Assembly (NCBI RefSeq): GCF_014131735.1
Contig: NZ_CP039121.1
Coordinates: 1,364,001-1,428,000 of the forward strand
Source of the DNA: Lactiplantibacillus plantarum
GTDB lineage: Bacteria; Bacillota; Bacilli; Lactobacillales; Lactobacillaceae
Reading direction: 5' to 3'
Length of the DNA stretch: 64,000 bases
Shown here piece by piece: positions 34,851 to 43,789 of this stretch. Numbering within the stretch: the first letter of the stretch is position 1; each line of letters opens with the position of its first letter. The notes beneath the pieces were generated by a model. That model was not told where the DNA came from. It did no database searches and worked only from the letters and a program-made list of their open reading frames with translations. Both the position numbers and the translations under genes were made by a program.

Positions 34851-35192
34851 TCAGTCGGTTGTCTTGGTTAAATGGTCTAAAGTGTCTTGTAAGTGATCCG
34901 CACGTTTTTTCATGATGGTTACGTGGGGTTCAATCTTAAATTGAAATTTATCCAATTCAGTCTGAATGTCATCAAAAACTTCCGCAGCGTGGGCCATTTG
35001 AACACTGAGATTGCTCTGGGCATCGCTAAACTCTTCACGTGCGTCTTGTAAGTTATCAGCAGCATCTAAAACGTCTTGCACGTAACTTTTGATGTCTGTG
35101 TAGAGCGCTTTAGGTGTTTTCTGATTGATCAACATGTAGGTAGCAGCACTGAGACCCAGACCGATCAGGCTGTTACGAATAAACTTTGCCAT
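34851..35192 (-). CDS. YtxH-like small membrane-anchored protein
   Basis: 113 residues; GGAGG precedes ATG 35192. An N-terminal hydrophobic segment (SLIGLGLSAATYMLI) is followed by a long charged helical region with heptad-like spacing (DIKSYVQDVLDAADNLQDAR...), probably coiled coil. This is the layout of YtxH-type proteins, and its place between hit and prsA is conserved in Lactobacillales. Function is unknown; ten bases separate it from hit, so they are co-transcribed. Confidence 0.8.
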   Translation of the reverse strand: MAKFIRNSLIGLGLSAATYMLINQKTPKALYTDIKSYVQDVLDAADNLQDAREEFSDAQSNLSVQMAHAAEVFDDIQTELDKFQFKIEPHVTIMKKRADHLQDTLDHLTKTTD

Positions 35193-35202
35193 GGGAGACC
35201 TC

Positions 35203-35655
35203 CTAATTAGCTAATTCAGTTTTAATGGCGTTCTGTAAGCGAGTGTAGTCGGTTTCGTCATATTTTTTGGCGTTGTCCTTAAAGATCATCCGAAAATCAT
35301 CTTTATCGCTGTAGCGGGGGATGAGGTGAAAATGGGAGTGGAAGACGGACTGATAAGCGACCGCACCATTATTGTTAACGATATTCATGCCAATGATATT
35401 CTCGTCAGTTGCTTTGATAGCGCGGGCGATTTCAGGAATCCGCGCAAACACGATGCTGGCAAGATCACGATCGTAACCGAAAATATCGGCAACGTGCGTC
35501 TTCGGTACGACTAAGGTGTGACCAGGAGTACCTTGCGAGATGTCAAGAAAGGCTTTGACCATGTCGTCTTCATAAACGGTATAGCTCGGAATATCGCCCT
35601 TAATTATTTTACAAAAGATACAATCGTCATCGAGTTTTGGTTCAAAAGCTGTCAT
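35203..35655 (-). CDS. hit: HIT-family nucleotide hydrolase (Hint-like)
   Basis: 150 residues. Begins with the zinc-type N-terminal element CIFCKIIKGDIPSYTVYED, then TPGHTLVVPKTHV and the histidine triad VFHSHFHLIPRY (about 103-110). Enzymes of this group cleave phosphoramidate bonds of nucleotides such as AMP-lysine. It is first in a leftward unit with the YtxH-like gene, and divergent from ecsA. A TATAAT/TTGATT promoter stands upstream. Confidence 0.93.
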   Translation of the reverse strand: MTAFEPKLDDDCIFCKIIKGDIPSYTVYEDDMVKAFLDISQGTPGHTLVVPKTHVADIFGYDRDLASIVFARIPEIARAIKATDENIIGMNIVNNNGAVAYQSVFHSHFHLIPRYSDKDDFRMIFKDNAKKYDETDYTRLQNAIKTELAN

Positions 35656-35687
35656 GTGATAACCTTCTTTATTTATTAGTTGGGTTC

Positions 35688-35717
35688 ATTATACACTATC
35701 GATGTTGCGGCAATCAA
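35688..35717 (-). promoter_or_regulatory. Promoter of the hit operon
   Basis: On the leftward strand TTGATT (35717-35712), an 18-base spacer and TATAAT (35693-35688). Confidence 0.6.
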
Positions 35718-35808
35718 AACTAGGTAGCTTGATTGACGACAAATTACTGAAGTTTCGGTAAAGTCGGGGATCAATGAGCCAACCAAATAGAGGGTGTCGT
35801 GATGGCTA

Positions 35809-35817
35809 TGCTATAAT
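35809..35817 (+). promoter_or_regulatory. Extended -10 promoter of ecsAB
   Basis: TGCTATAAT, a TG-extended consensus -10, about 38 bases before the ecsA start. No strong -35 was seen, which is usual for extended -10 promoters. Confidence 0.6.
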
Positions 35818-35854
35818 GGGAGCACTTATACCAACACAGAAAGAGGTTAACGTT

Positions 35855-36592
35855 ATGACATTAGCGGTACAACACTTAGTTGGTGGGTATTCGCAAATTC
35901 CCGTCTTAAAAGATATTAGTTTTCAAGTTGAGCCCGGTGAATTAGTGGGCTTGATCGGACTTAACGGGGCCGGTAAGTCAACGACCATTAATCATATTAT
36001 CGGTTTGTTGACGCCCATGAAAGGATCAATTGCGCTCAATGGCGTGACATTAGCACAAGATCCTCAAAGCTATAAAAGCCAAATTGCGTACATTCCAGAA
36101 ACACCTATCTTATATGAAGAGTTAACATTAAAAGAACATCTAGAAATGACGATGCTGGCGTATGGTTTAGACCAAGAACAGGCTTGGCAACGGGCTCATG
36201 ACTTATTGAAAACTTTCCGATTGGCTAACAAGTTGGATTGGTTCCCCGCGAACTTCTCAAAGGGAATGAAACAGAAAGTCATGATTGTTTGTGCGTTCAT
36301 CACTAACGCTAAGTTGTTCATTATTGATGAGCCTTTCTTAGGACTGGATCCTTTGGCGGTGCACGACTTGTTGGCATTGATTGCGACAGTCAAAGCACAG
36401 GGAGCCGCTGTCCTTATGTCGACGCACGTTTTGGACACGGCTGAAAAAGCTTGTGATAAGTTTGTATTATTGCATGCTGGTGAAGTACAGACACAGGGGA
36501 CTTTTGCTGAAATCAAAGCGAATTATCCGGATGCGGGTGAGTCGTTAAACGATATTTATCTTTCATTGACCGGGGTGACCCGTGATGAATGA
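35855..36592 (+). CDS. ecsA: ABC transporter ATP-binding protein EcsA
   Basis: 245 residues from ATG 35855 (AGAGG upstream); longer in-frame starts lie upstream of or within the promoter. Walker A GLNGAGKST, signature FSKGMKQKVMI, Walker B LFIIDEPFLGLD and the H-loop STHVLDTAEKAC are all present. EcsA pairs with the membrane protein EcsB; in Bacillus the pair affects protein secretion and intramembrane proteolysis by RasP. The stop overlaps the ecsB start. The gene neighbours hit and prsA, as in B. subtilis. Confidence 0.94.
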   Translation: MTLAVQHLVGGYSQIPVLKDISFQVEPGELVGLIGLNGAGKSTTINHIIGLLTPMKGSIALNGVTLAQDPQSYKSQIAYIPETPILYEELTLKEHLEMTMLAYGLDQEQAWQRAHDLLKTFRLANKLDWFPANFSKGMKQKVMIVCAFITNAKLFIIDEPFLGLDPLAVHDLLALIATVKAQGAAVLMSTHVLDTAEKACDKFVLLHAGEVQTQGTFAEIKANYPDAGESLNDIYLSLTGVTRDE

Positions 36593-37790
36593 GTTATTTC
36601 AAACGCGGTTGCAGCGGCATCTGCGTCGGATGTTGCGCTACCTAAGATTGGTGTTCAATGATCACTTTGTCATTGCATTGATGTTTTTTGTCGGCGGACT
36701 CGGGCTGGCTTACTCCAATTGGCTCAAGACGCTTGGCCCTCAGCAGACGTGGATCGTCTGGGTGCTCGGTCTCTTATTATGGGCGGGCCTAAGTGTCAGT
36801 CATATCGCAACGTTATTAGAACCGGCCGATACCGTTTTCCTGTTACCACGTGAACGGGATATGCATGCGTACTTCGTGAAAGCGTGGCGCTACAGTTGGT
36901 GGTTGGCGCAAGCAGTCCAAGTGATTTTTGTTGGCTTGACCGTGCCGTTGCTCATGATCGTTGATCAGATGACGGGCTGGTCGTTGCTGGCGTTACTCAT
37001 CACCCAGTTGGCGTTAAAGGATGCCCAGTTAACGCTGAGCGTGACGCATCTCTATCAAGTGAAGCCAAGCATGAAGCGGTGGTTGCGCCCCCTGAACTGG
37101 GCCGGCGCGTTCGTCACGTTGGCAGTGGGACTATTAGTGACGCCGTGGTTGAGTGCCGCAATGGCCATCGCGATTGCGGTGGGACAACGTTATTTGCACC
37201 AACGAATTTGGTCGACCACGGTGATTGCTTGGCGTGACGACATCAAAGCCGAAGCCAACCGTATGTTAGGGATTTATCGATTCTTTAATTTATTTACGGA
37301 TGTACCAATGGTGCAAGGCAGTGTCAAACGTCGTCGGTACCTGGATTGGTTACTACGGTGGTTACCTAAGGACCAGCAGCATGCGTTTGGCTACCTATAT
37401 ACACGTGGCATGTTGCGCGGCACGGAATTTAGCGGGTTAGTGGTTCGTTTGACAGTTATTGGTGCGGTGCTACTGTACTTTAGTGGGCACGGTTGGTTAG
37501 CGATGGCGTTGGACGCCTTATTTATTTACTTGATTGGGTTTCAATTGTTGCCGTTTTACAAGCAATACGATAATATAGTTTTTACGCACATTTATCCGCT
37601 GGCAACTAAACAGCGGTTGAAAAACTTTCAGCGGTTATTGCGAAACGTGTTAAGTTTGACGGGATTAATCTTTTTAGTTGCGTTCTGGTTAAGCAACGCA
37701 CCGTTAGCTCAAGTTGGGATTTTGCTCATCATTAACGTGATTGAAATCTATCTCTTAGTTACTTGGTATTTAAAATTAAGATTAGCTTAA
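36585..37790 (+). CDS. ecsB: ABC transporter permease EcsB
   Basis: 401 residues from ATG 36585 (a GTG sits three bases upstream), overlapping ecsA by eight bases. About eight hydrophobic helices are visible, beginning FVIALMFFVGGLGLAYSNWL, with the loop FLLPRERDMHAYF conserved in the EcsB family. It ends in two helices close to the C terminus. The membrane half of EcsAB; the transported substrate is not known. Confidence 0.93.
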   Translation: MNELFQTRLQRHLRRMLRYLRLVFNDHFVIALMFFVGGLGLAYSNWLKTLGPQQTWIVWVLGLLLWAGLSVSHIATLLEPADTVFLLPRERDMHAYFVKAWRYSWWLAQAVQVIFVGLTVPLLMIVDQMTGWSLLALLITQLALKDAQLTLSVTHLYQVKPSMKRWLRPLNWAGAFVTLAVGLLVTPWLSAAMAIAIAVGQRYLHQRIWSTTVIAWRDDIKAEANRMLGIYRFFNLFTDVPMVQGSVKRRRYLDWLLRWLPKDQQHAFGYLYTRGMLRGTEFSGLVVRLTVIGAVLLYFSGHGWLAMALDALFIYLIGFQLLPFYKQYDNIVFTHIYPLATKQRLKNFQRLLRNVLSLTGLIFLVAFWLSNAPLAQVGILLIINVIEIYLLVTWYLKLRLA

Positions 37791-37908
37791 AACCTTGATG
37801 TATCAAGGGTTAAAAAGGACTTGACGGATTCAACTTTCGTCTATAAAATGTGATTGTTAAGTCAAATAATAATGAGTCATTAAATAAATTTTGAGAGGAG
37901 TGGGGCTG

Positions 37909-38694
37909 ATGGATTTCGAACTTGATGATGGCTGGGACGTTTACCCGATCTATGGGAATACGAATAAAGCTTTCATGGGCAAAAAAAATCACCAACGATT
38001 GTTCTTAAAGCGAAACGCCTCGCCGTTCCTAGCGGCGCTGTCGATGGAAGAAATTACCCCGCGATTAATCTGGACGAAGCGTATCTCAAGCGGGGATACG
38101 CTGACAGCCCAAGAGTGGTTGAATGGTCAAACTTTAACGAAGCAACAAATGCGGCTGCCTGAAGTGGCGCATTTATTGGCACGTGTGCACAATTCCGAGT
38201 TGCTTCACCGGATGTTAAGAAAAGTCGGTGGTCAGAGTGTCCGCCCACAAGACTTTATTCAGCAATACTTACAAGATTTACCAGATGATTTACGGCACCA
38301 TCCGTTAATGGCCCGGGTTCTGGATGAATTAAGAGGAACCGCACCCACTTTACCGGCCACTGATTATCGCGTTTGTCACGGTGATCTTAACCACAAGAAC
38401 TGGTTACTATCTGATCGCCAACAACTGTACTTGGTTGACTGGGATTCCGCACGATTTGCGGATCCGGCGTCAGATATTAGTATGCTACTATGCGAATATG
38501 TCCCGTTAAGTGATTGGCAACAGTGGCTTAGTGAATACGGTGAGACTATGACGACCGCCTTACGGACGCGAGTGGTCTGGTATGCTAAGATCAATTTACT
38601 ATTGAATATCAAAGATAATTATTATCGGAATCAGTACCATCAGATGAACCATGAAATTATCTTTTTAGAAGAATTATCGCAGTACGAAGTGTAA
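37909..38694 (+). CDS. ccrZ: Phosphotransferase-family kinase, CcrZ/YtmP-like
   Basis: 261 residues from ATG 37909, after GAGGAG. It has the aminoglycoside/choline kinase fold: an N lobe with LFLKRNASPFL, the catalytic loop VCHGDLNHKNWL (about 163) and the metal-binding YLVDWDSARFADPA (about 182). The gene lies just upstream of trmB. That is the position of ccrZ in streptococci, where the kinase phosphorylates ribose-type substrates and links the cell cycle to DnaA (family knowledge). The gene name is by family and position. Confidence 0.85.
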   Translation: MDFELDDGWDVYPIYGNTNKAFMGKKNHQRLFLKRNASPFLAALSMEEITPRLIWTKRISSGDTLTAQEWLNGQTLTKQQMRLPEVAHLLARVHNSELLHRMLRKVGGQSVRPQDFIQQYLQDLPDDLRHHPLMARVLDELRGTAPTLPATDYRVCHGDLNHKNWLLSDRQQLYLVDWDSARFADPASDISMLLCEYVPLSDWQQWLSEYGETMTTALRTRVVWYAKINLLLNIKDNYYRNQYHQMNHEIIFLEELSQYEV

Positions 38695-38701
38695 CGACGA
38701 G

Positions 38702-38749
38702 CAACAAAATCGCCGCGAGTCCCAGATGGAATTCGCGGCGATTTTGTTG
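38702..38749 (+). terminator. Hairpin between ccrZ and trmB
   Basis: A 17-bp stem (38702-38718 with 38733-38749; core ATCGCCGCGA/TCGCGGCGAT) with A and T flanks. It is close before trmB, so it may reduce rather than abolish read-through. Confidence 0.85.
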
Positions 38750-38779
38750 AGTAAGCAAATGAAGAAGGAGTCAATCAAG

Positions 38780-39424
38780 ATGCGTGTCAGAAATAAACCG
38801 TGGGCGCCAAAGTTAATTGCCGCCCATCCCGAACTTATTACCGAAGATCCAACTCAGCTAAAAGGCCGCTGGCAAAGCCGTTTTGCCAAACCCCAGCCAC
38901 TCCAGATTGAAGTGGGGAGTGGAAAGGGCCAGTTCATCATTGAAATGGCTAAGCGTCATCCTGAGATAAATTACGTTGCCATTGAAATTCAGACCTCGGT
39001 GATTGCGATTATTTTGAAAAAGCTAGTCGAGGCCCCGTTGCCTAACCTGCAATTGGCACATGCGGACGGTCAAGCGGTGACTGCCTTTTTCGAACCCCAT
39101 GAAGTTGATCGCTTATATCTGAACTTCTCTGATCCGTGGCCGAAGTCGCGTCATGAAAAGCGGCGTTTGACCTACAAGTCGTTTTTGAGCAGTTACCGGG
39201 AAGTCTTAAAACCCAACGGTCAGATCGAATTTAAGACTGATAACCGGGGGCTATTCGAATTTTCATTAACGAGCATGAATAACTTTGGGATGCAATTTGA
39301 ACAAGTTTGGTTAGACTTGCATGCAGTTGCCACACCTGAGGATAACGTCGAGACTGAATATGAACAGAAGTTCAGTGCGGCGGGCCCAATTTATAAGATT
39401 ATTGCAACTTTCCCAGCAAAATAG
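38780..39424 (+). CDS. trmB: tRNA (guanine-N7)-methyltransferase TrmB
   Basis: 214 residues from ATG 38780, after AAGGAG. It has the SAM-binding motif EVGSGKGQFIIEMA, then YVAIEIQTSVI, the TrmB signature NFSDPWPKSRHEKRRL and the C-terminal TEYEQKFSAAG. It methylates G46 in the variable loop of tRNA. A longer frame from 38726 starts inside the preceding terminator and was rejected. Confidence 0.96.
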   Translation: MRVRNKPWAPKLIAAHPELITEDPTQLKGRWQSRFAKPQPLQIEVGSGKGQFIIEMAKRHPEINYVAIEIQTSVIAIILKKLVEAPLPNLQLAHADGQAVTAFFEPHEVDRLYLNFSDPWPKSRHEKRRLTYKSFLSSYREVLKPNGQIEFKTDNRGLFEFSLTSMNNFGMQFEQVWLDLHAVATPEDNVETEYEQKFSAAGPIYKIIATFPAK

Positions 39425-39434
39425 ACTGAATGAG

Positions 39435-39467
39435 AACAGCGAAACGCGTCGGCGATCGCTGTTTTTT
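39435..39467 (+). terminator. Terminator of trmB
   Basis: AACAGCG (39435) pairs with CGCTGTT (39457), followed by a run of Ts. Confidence 0.75.
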
Positions 39468-39490
39468 AATTGAGTGTAATTGTCGGAAAC

Positions 39491-39538
39491 ATCAAAAATG
39501 AGCTTCCAGAATTTTAATTCCAGAAGCTCATTTTTGAT
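39491..39538. terminator. Terminator of the PepSY gene
   Basis: A 16-bp stem (ATCAAAAATGAGCTTC with its complement at 39523-39538), with an inner GAATT/AATTC. It ends the leftward gene and also backs up trmB termination. Confidence 0.85.
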
Positions 39539-39567
39539 TTTTGATGCGGATAGTCAATTGTGAGTTA

Positions 39568-39891
39568 TTAAAGCCGGTAAATGTCTAAAATACTACCAGT
39601 ATTGGCATCGGCCAAAAACTCGTACTGTACCAGCTGACCATCTTCATAGCGGGTAATGCCGCCATAGTAGACATCCGTGCGCAATGCGAACTTTTGTAAT
39701 GGGGATTTTTTCATTTCAATCCACGAGCCTTCAATCGGTGCTTCCTTCAAAAACGCGCGCTTGACTTGGCTAAGAATTTGGTTAGGGGTGGGGCGGCGCA
39801 ACCGCTTGAACAGGCCGCCAACGGAAAAGCCCCCGGCGATACCAGCCATCCCAACCGCTAACAAGCCGCCATATTGTAATTGTTTATTCAT
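39568..39891 (-). CDS. Small membrane protein with PepSY-like domain
   Basis: 107 residues; AAAGGAG precedes ATG 39891. An N-terminal glycine-rich hydrophobic segment (YGGLLAVGMAGIAGGFSVGG) is followed by a PepSY-like domain (ILSQVKRAFLKEAPIEG, ending YEFLADANTGSILDIYRL). PepSY domains are often protease-inhibitory or signalling modules outside the membrane. It stands alone, divergent from ytpR. Confidence 0.75.
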   Translation of the reverse strand: MNKQLQYGGLLAVGMAGIAGGFSVGGLFKRLRRPTPNQILSQVKRAFLKEAPIEGSWIEMKKSPLQKFALRTDVYYGGITRYEDGQLVQYEFLADANTGSILDIYRL

Positions 39892-40014
39892 GATGTTGCG
39901 TCTCCTTTCAGCTAACTTGACTAGGAAATGTTTTATTTAAATTTAGTATACCAATGATTGACGAGAATACAAAGAAAAGTCATAATTAATCAGTATGATT
40001 TAAGTAAAATACGC

Positions 40015-40020
40015 TATAAT
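40015..40020 (+). promoter_or_regulatory. -10 element upstream of ytpR
   Basis: Consensus TATAAT about 40 bases before the ytpR start; no clear -35 was found. Confidence 0.4.
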
Positions 40021-40059
40021 ATAGTGTTGAACGCTAAAATGAGAGTAAAGGGGTTTCAC

Positions 40060-40701
40060 ATGTTAATTACAAGTTATAATCCATCCGAATTAGGTGACAC
40101 GTTAATCACCATTTTACGACCAGATGCGGCCACCCAAACGATTGAAACACATGCCAATGTGACGCGTATTAGCGATGCTGACAGTGGGGAAACCTTGGGC
40201 TATAATTTCTTTGACGTTTCCAAGACGTTAGGCGACTTAGATGCCAATGGTCAAGTTCACTTAACGGCCGAACAAGTTGAGCAATTAAATAATTTATTAA
40301 AAACCAATGATTTTGAACCTGAATTAGTTTTAGACACTGACCCTAAGTTTGTGGTCGGCTATGTGGAATCAGCCGAAGCACATCCGAAGTCTGATCATTT
40401 ACAGATTACCAAGACGAATGTTGGTTTGGATCAACCACTTCAAATCGTGAGTGGTTCACCTAATATGCAGGCGGATATTGTGGTTGTTGTTGCCAAGGTC
40501 GGTGCAATGATGCCCAGTGGCTTAATTATTTGGCCGGGCGAATTACGGGGCGTTGAGAGTGATGGCATGATTGTTTCAGGCCGAGAATTACAATTACCGA
40601 ACGCGCCACAACGGCCAGGGGCTTTGATTTTGCCCGCCGATTATCAGCCAGTGGGTGCGCCATTTGATTTCAAACGCGCTCAGACGTTATTTACCGCTTA
40701 A
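40060..40701 (+). CDS. ytpR: YtpR-family tRNA-binding protein
   Basis: 213 residues from ATG 40060, after AAAGGGG. An N-terminal DUF4479 region (LITSYNPSELGDTLITIL) is followed by a tRNA-binding OB-fold domain (about 100-205: VVGYVESAEAHPKSDHLQIT, LQIVSGSPNM, VGAMMPSGLIIWPGEL, GVESDGMI). The domain is shared with the PheRS beta chain and EMAP II. The conserved order ytpR-sftA-murC supports the name. Physiological role is unclear. Confidence 0.93.
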   Translation: MLITSYNPSELGDTLITILRPDAATQTIETHANVTRISDADSGETLGYNFFDVSKTLGDLDANGQVHLTAEQVEQLNNLLKTNDFEPELVLDTDPKFVVGYVESAEAHPKSDHLQITKTNVGLDQPLQIVSGSPNMQADIVVVVAKVGAMMPSGLIIWPGELRGVESDGMIVSGRELQLPNAPQRPGALILPADYQPVGAPFDFKRAQTLFTA

Positions 40702-40733
40702 TTTGCAGATATTAAAAACTAGGATGATTGAAA

Positions 40734-43727
40734 ATGAACCATTATGATGGCCCGGCATTTTTCCGGAAATATCGATTTAACAAACCACAAGTGAATAATT
40801 CAGCGGCCAGTCAATCAACTCCTGTAGCGGCATCGGCTAGTCCACAATCGACTGCTGGTGCACCTAGTGCGGCGCCAAAACGGCCAGCCAGTCAAACTAG
40901 CGCCAAGCAGGTGACGAGTCAGGCAACTACTTCGAGTAGCAGTGCTGCAACTAGTGCGACCCTCTTTAACGGTGGCACCCATGGGACTTTTCACCCATCC
41001 CGGGTACCAGCCCAGCTTAGTGCGGCGCTGACAAATGGCGGTATCATTCAGGATCACGATGACCGTAATTATTTAGAAATTGAAGCGAGCTTGCATAAGC
41101 GGCCCGAGACCTTCTTATTGTTTGCGGATGCAGCAGCTAATGATTTACCGGCTGTTGATTTGCAACAACCGCTTTCTGATAGTGGGACGGACACGAGTCA
41201 AGTTGAACACCCGAGTGATTCGGCAGTTCTTAGTCAAGCGGAACGGAAGATGGCTTCAAGTGTTGACCCGACAACGGTAACTAGTCAGGCAGCATCGAGC
41301 GTGGCTGCTCAAACGGTCGTGGCTAACACGTCACAGACCGGCAGTGATTCCACGGTGTCCGCAGCTTCGGCGACGGTTGTGCGACCAACGGAAGTGTTTG
41401 AACCTACCACTCCTGAATTAGCTGTGTCGGCTGCGGCAATTAATACGCCTAAAACCGATGATTCAGTGGTAGTGACGGCTCCCACGGAAGTATTTGAGCC
41501 CACTGACCCAAGTTTAGCAGCGTCGGCAGCCGCCATAAATGCGCCTAGCGCGGTAAGTTCGGCAATATCGGTAGGCCCCACGGAAGTATTTGAGCCCACT
41601 GACCCAAGCTTAGCAGCGTCGGCGGCCGCCATAAATGCGCCTAGCGCGGTAAGCTCGGCAGTATCGGCAGGCCCCACGGAAGTATTTGAGCCCACTGACC
41701 CAAGTTTAGCAGCGTCGGCGGCCGCCATAAATGCGCCTAGCGCGGTAAGTTTGGCAGTATCGGCAGGGCCGACAGAAGTGTTTGAACCAACTGATCCCGC
41801 GCTTGCTGAATCTGCTGCAACTGTTAATGCGGCTGCTGATCATGATAAAATAGAATCTGCTGCGACTAGTGCGACACCCAAGTCAGCACATGGGCTAGGA
41901 CTATCCTTAGGGGATATTATGACCGCTGAGCACGATGCCCAGGCGGACTTAGCGTTATTTAAGGATCAGCCAACAACGGCGGCTTCTGCAGCACCACAGT
42001 CAAGTACTGCGCAGACTCGTTCACACGTTAACGAAGAACCTTATCAACCGGTTGGCATGCGGCCAACTAGCACAAGTCCTGCTGTGACGTCAGCAACGGC
42101 CACGCCAGTCAGCGTTGTGGCATCATCCACGGTCCCTTCACAAGAAAGTGGGGAAGCGACTAGTGTGACTATGGCACCGTCACAGGCGGCTACTTCTGCA
42201 GTTACAACTAGTCCCGCTTTGTCAGAGACATCTGCAGTGGCTTCACAACCTGAGTTAGTTCATAGTGGCGGTTCAGCGGCCCCCGTCCTTGAGGATAAAG
42301 AATTAGCGGCTTATCATTTGCCACCGCTGAATCTGTTGAAAGCACCGATCGTGGCCAATGAATCTGAGATGGATGATTGGATCGAGCAGAAGGCCAGTGC
42401 GTTAGATGAATCTCTGGACGCATTTGGTGTCAATGCCAACGTTGTCGATTGGACGATTGGACCAACTGTGACTCAGTTCCAAGTAAAACCTGCTCGTGGC
42501 GTCAAGGTCAGCAAGATTACCAACTTAAATGATGATTTGAAATTGGCCTTGGCTGCAAAAGATATTCGAATTGAAGCGCCGATCCCTGGCCGTAATACGA
42601 TTGGGATTGAAATTCCAAATGCGAAATCGCGGCCGGTGATGCTGTCTGAAGTTTTAGATTCTGACAAATTCCGCGACAGTAAGTCACCATTGACGGTCGC
42701 ACTCGGTGTCGATTTATTCGGGCAACCACAAGTCACTGACCTGCGGAAGATGCCGCACGGTTTGATTGCGGGGGCTACGGGTTCTGGAAAATCAGTCTTC
42801 ATCAATAGTATCTTGGTTTCGATTCTGTACAAAGCGAACCCACAACAAGTTAAATTGTTGTTAATTGATCCGAAGGCCGTAGAACTAGCACCATACAACG
42901 AGATTCCACATTTATTAGCACCCGTGATTTCAGAACCCAAAGCCGCTTCGGCAGCGCTGAAATGGGTCGTTGATGAAATGGACAACCGGTATGATAAACT
43001 TGCCGCTGGTGGTGCCCGGAACATTGAGCAATTCAACAAACTGGCCGACGAACATGACGAGCCGGCTCTAAAAATGCCGTATATCGTGATTGTAATCGAC
43101 GAATTAGCTGATTTGATGATGGTTGCTTCTAGTGAGGTCCAGGATTACATTGCCCGAATCACCCAGAAAGCCCGTGCGGCAGGGATTCATTTATTAGTTG
43201 CGACTCAGCGGCCAAGTGTTGATGTGGTCACTGGTTTGATCAAGAATAATATCCCAACGCGGGTGGCCTTCATGGTTGCCAGCCAGATCGATTCGCGGAC
43301 GATTCTGGACGCGAGTGGGGCGGAACGTCTGTTGGGACGCGGTGATATGTTGTATCTTGGCAACGGTCAACCCGCACCGATTCGGTTGCAGGGGACGTTC
43401 GTGGACAGTGAGATCGACAGTATCACTCAGTTTGTCCGTGATCAGGCAGCACCGCACTATGAATTTCAACCAGACAGCCTAGTGAAGCACGAGGAAGCAG
43501 CACGCAATGAAGATGACTTGATGCCTGAAGCATTGGCTTACATTGCTGATGAAGATACCATGTCGACATCGAAGTTGCAACGAAACTTCTCGATTGGCTA
43601 TAATCGGGCGGCCAATATTATTGATGATTTGGAAAGTCGCGGCTACGTTTCAGCAGCTAAGGGTTCCAAACCACGAGATGTTTATTTCACAGCGTCAGAT
43701 TTAACTAAATTACAAGCCAATTCATAA
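40734..43727 (+). CDS. sftA: Soluble FtsK/SpoIIIE-type DNA translocase SftA
   Basis: About 997 residues from ATG 40734. There are no transmembrane helices at the N terminus, unlike FtsK/SpoIIIE; it begins with NHYDGPAFFRKYRF, as in SftA. A long Ser/Thr/Ala/Pro-rich linker (about 20-520) includes five 32-residue repeats of the type PTEVFEPTDPSLAASAAAIN. The motor follows: an alpha/beta part with VDWTIGPTVTQFQVKPARGV, Walker A AGATGSGKSVF (about 680), Walker B VIVIDELADLMM and a C-terminal winged-helix gamma domain (TSKLQRNFSIGYNRAANII). SftA moves DNA away from the closing septum in Bacillus. Its place between ytpR and murC matches B. subtilis. Confidence 0.93.
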   Translation: MNHYDGPAFFRKYRFNKPQVNNSAASQSTPVAASASPQSTAGAPSAAPKRPASQTSAKQVTSQATTSSSSAATSATLFNGGTHGTFHPSRVPAQLSAALTNGGIIQDHDDRNYLEIEASLHKRPETFLLFADAAANDLPAVDLQQPLSDSGTDTSQVEHPSDSAVLSQAERKMASSVDPTTVTSQAASSVAAQTVVANTSQTGSDSTVSAASATVVRPTEVFEPTTPELAVSAAAINTPKTDDSVVVTAPTEVFEPTDPSLAASAAAINAPSAVSSAISVGPTEVFEPTDPSLAASAAAINAPSAVSSAVSAGPTEVFEPTDPSLAASAAAINAPSAVSLAVSAGPTEVFEPTDPALAESAATVNAAADHDKIESAATSATPKSAHGLGLSLGDIMTAEHDAQADLALFKDQPTTAASAAPQSSTAQTRSHVNEEPYQPVGMRPTSTSPAVTSATATPVSVVASSTVPSQESGEATSVTMAPSQAATSAVTTSPALSETSAVASQPELVHSGGSAAPVLEDKELAAYHLPPLNLLKAPIVANESEMDDWIEQKASALDESLDAFGVNANVVDWTIGPTVTQFQVKPARGVKVSKITNLNDDLKLALAAKDIRIEAPIPGRNTIGIEIPNAKSRPVMLSEVLDSDKFRDSKSPLTVALGVDLFGQPQVTDLRKMPHGLIAGATGSGKSVFINSILVSILYKANPQQVKLLLIDPKAVELAPYNEIPHLLAPVISEPKAASAALKWVVDEMDNRYDKLAAGGARNIEQFNKLADEHDEPALKMPYIVIVIDELADLMMVASSEVQDYIARITQKARAAGIHLLVATQRPSVDVVTGLIKNNIPTRVAFMVASQIDSRTILDASGAERLLGRGDMLYLGNGQPAPIRLQGTFVDSEIDSITQFVRDQAAPHYEFQPDSLVKHEEAARNEDDLMPEALAYIADEDTMSTSKLQRNFSIGYNRAANIIDDLESRGYVSAAKGSKPRDVYFTASDLTKLQANS
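41385..41864 (+). repeat. Five in-frame 96-bp tandem repeats inside sftA
   Basis: Units start at 41385, 41481, 41577, 41673 and 41769. The middle three are nearly identical in DNA, and the outer two are diverged in both sequence and codons. Each encodes 32 residues beginning PTEVFEPT. The pattern suggests recent amplification of a central unit within the disordered linker. Confidence 0.95.
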
Positions 43728-43789
43728 TTAAAAATAAAGCGATTCACCTCATGATTGATGAATTGTGAATATGGGAGATTATTAGCATA

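Noticed and set aside
41309..41728. 139-residue leftward frame with repeated AAADAAKLGSVGSNTSV
   Set aside because: It is the antisense reading of the in-frame sftA repeats; the sense frame is a recognised translocase.
41385..41864. CRISPR-like array
   Set aside because: The repeats are 96 bp, head-to-tail without spacers, and coding in frame within sftA.
42473..43039. 188-residue leftward frame
   Set aside because: It is antisense to the conserved motor domain of sftA.
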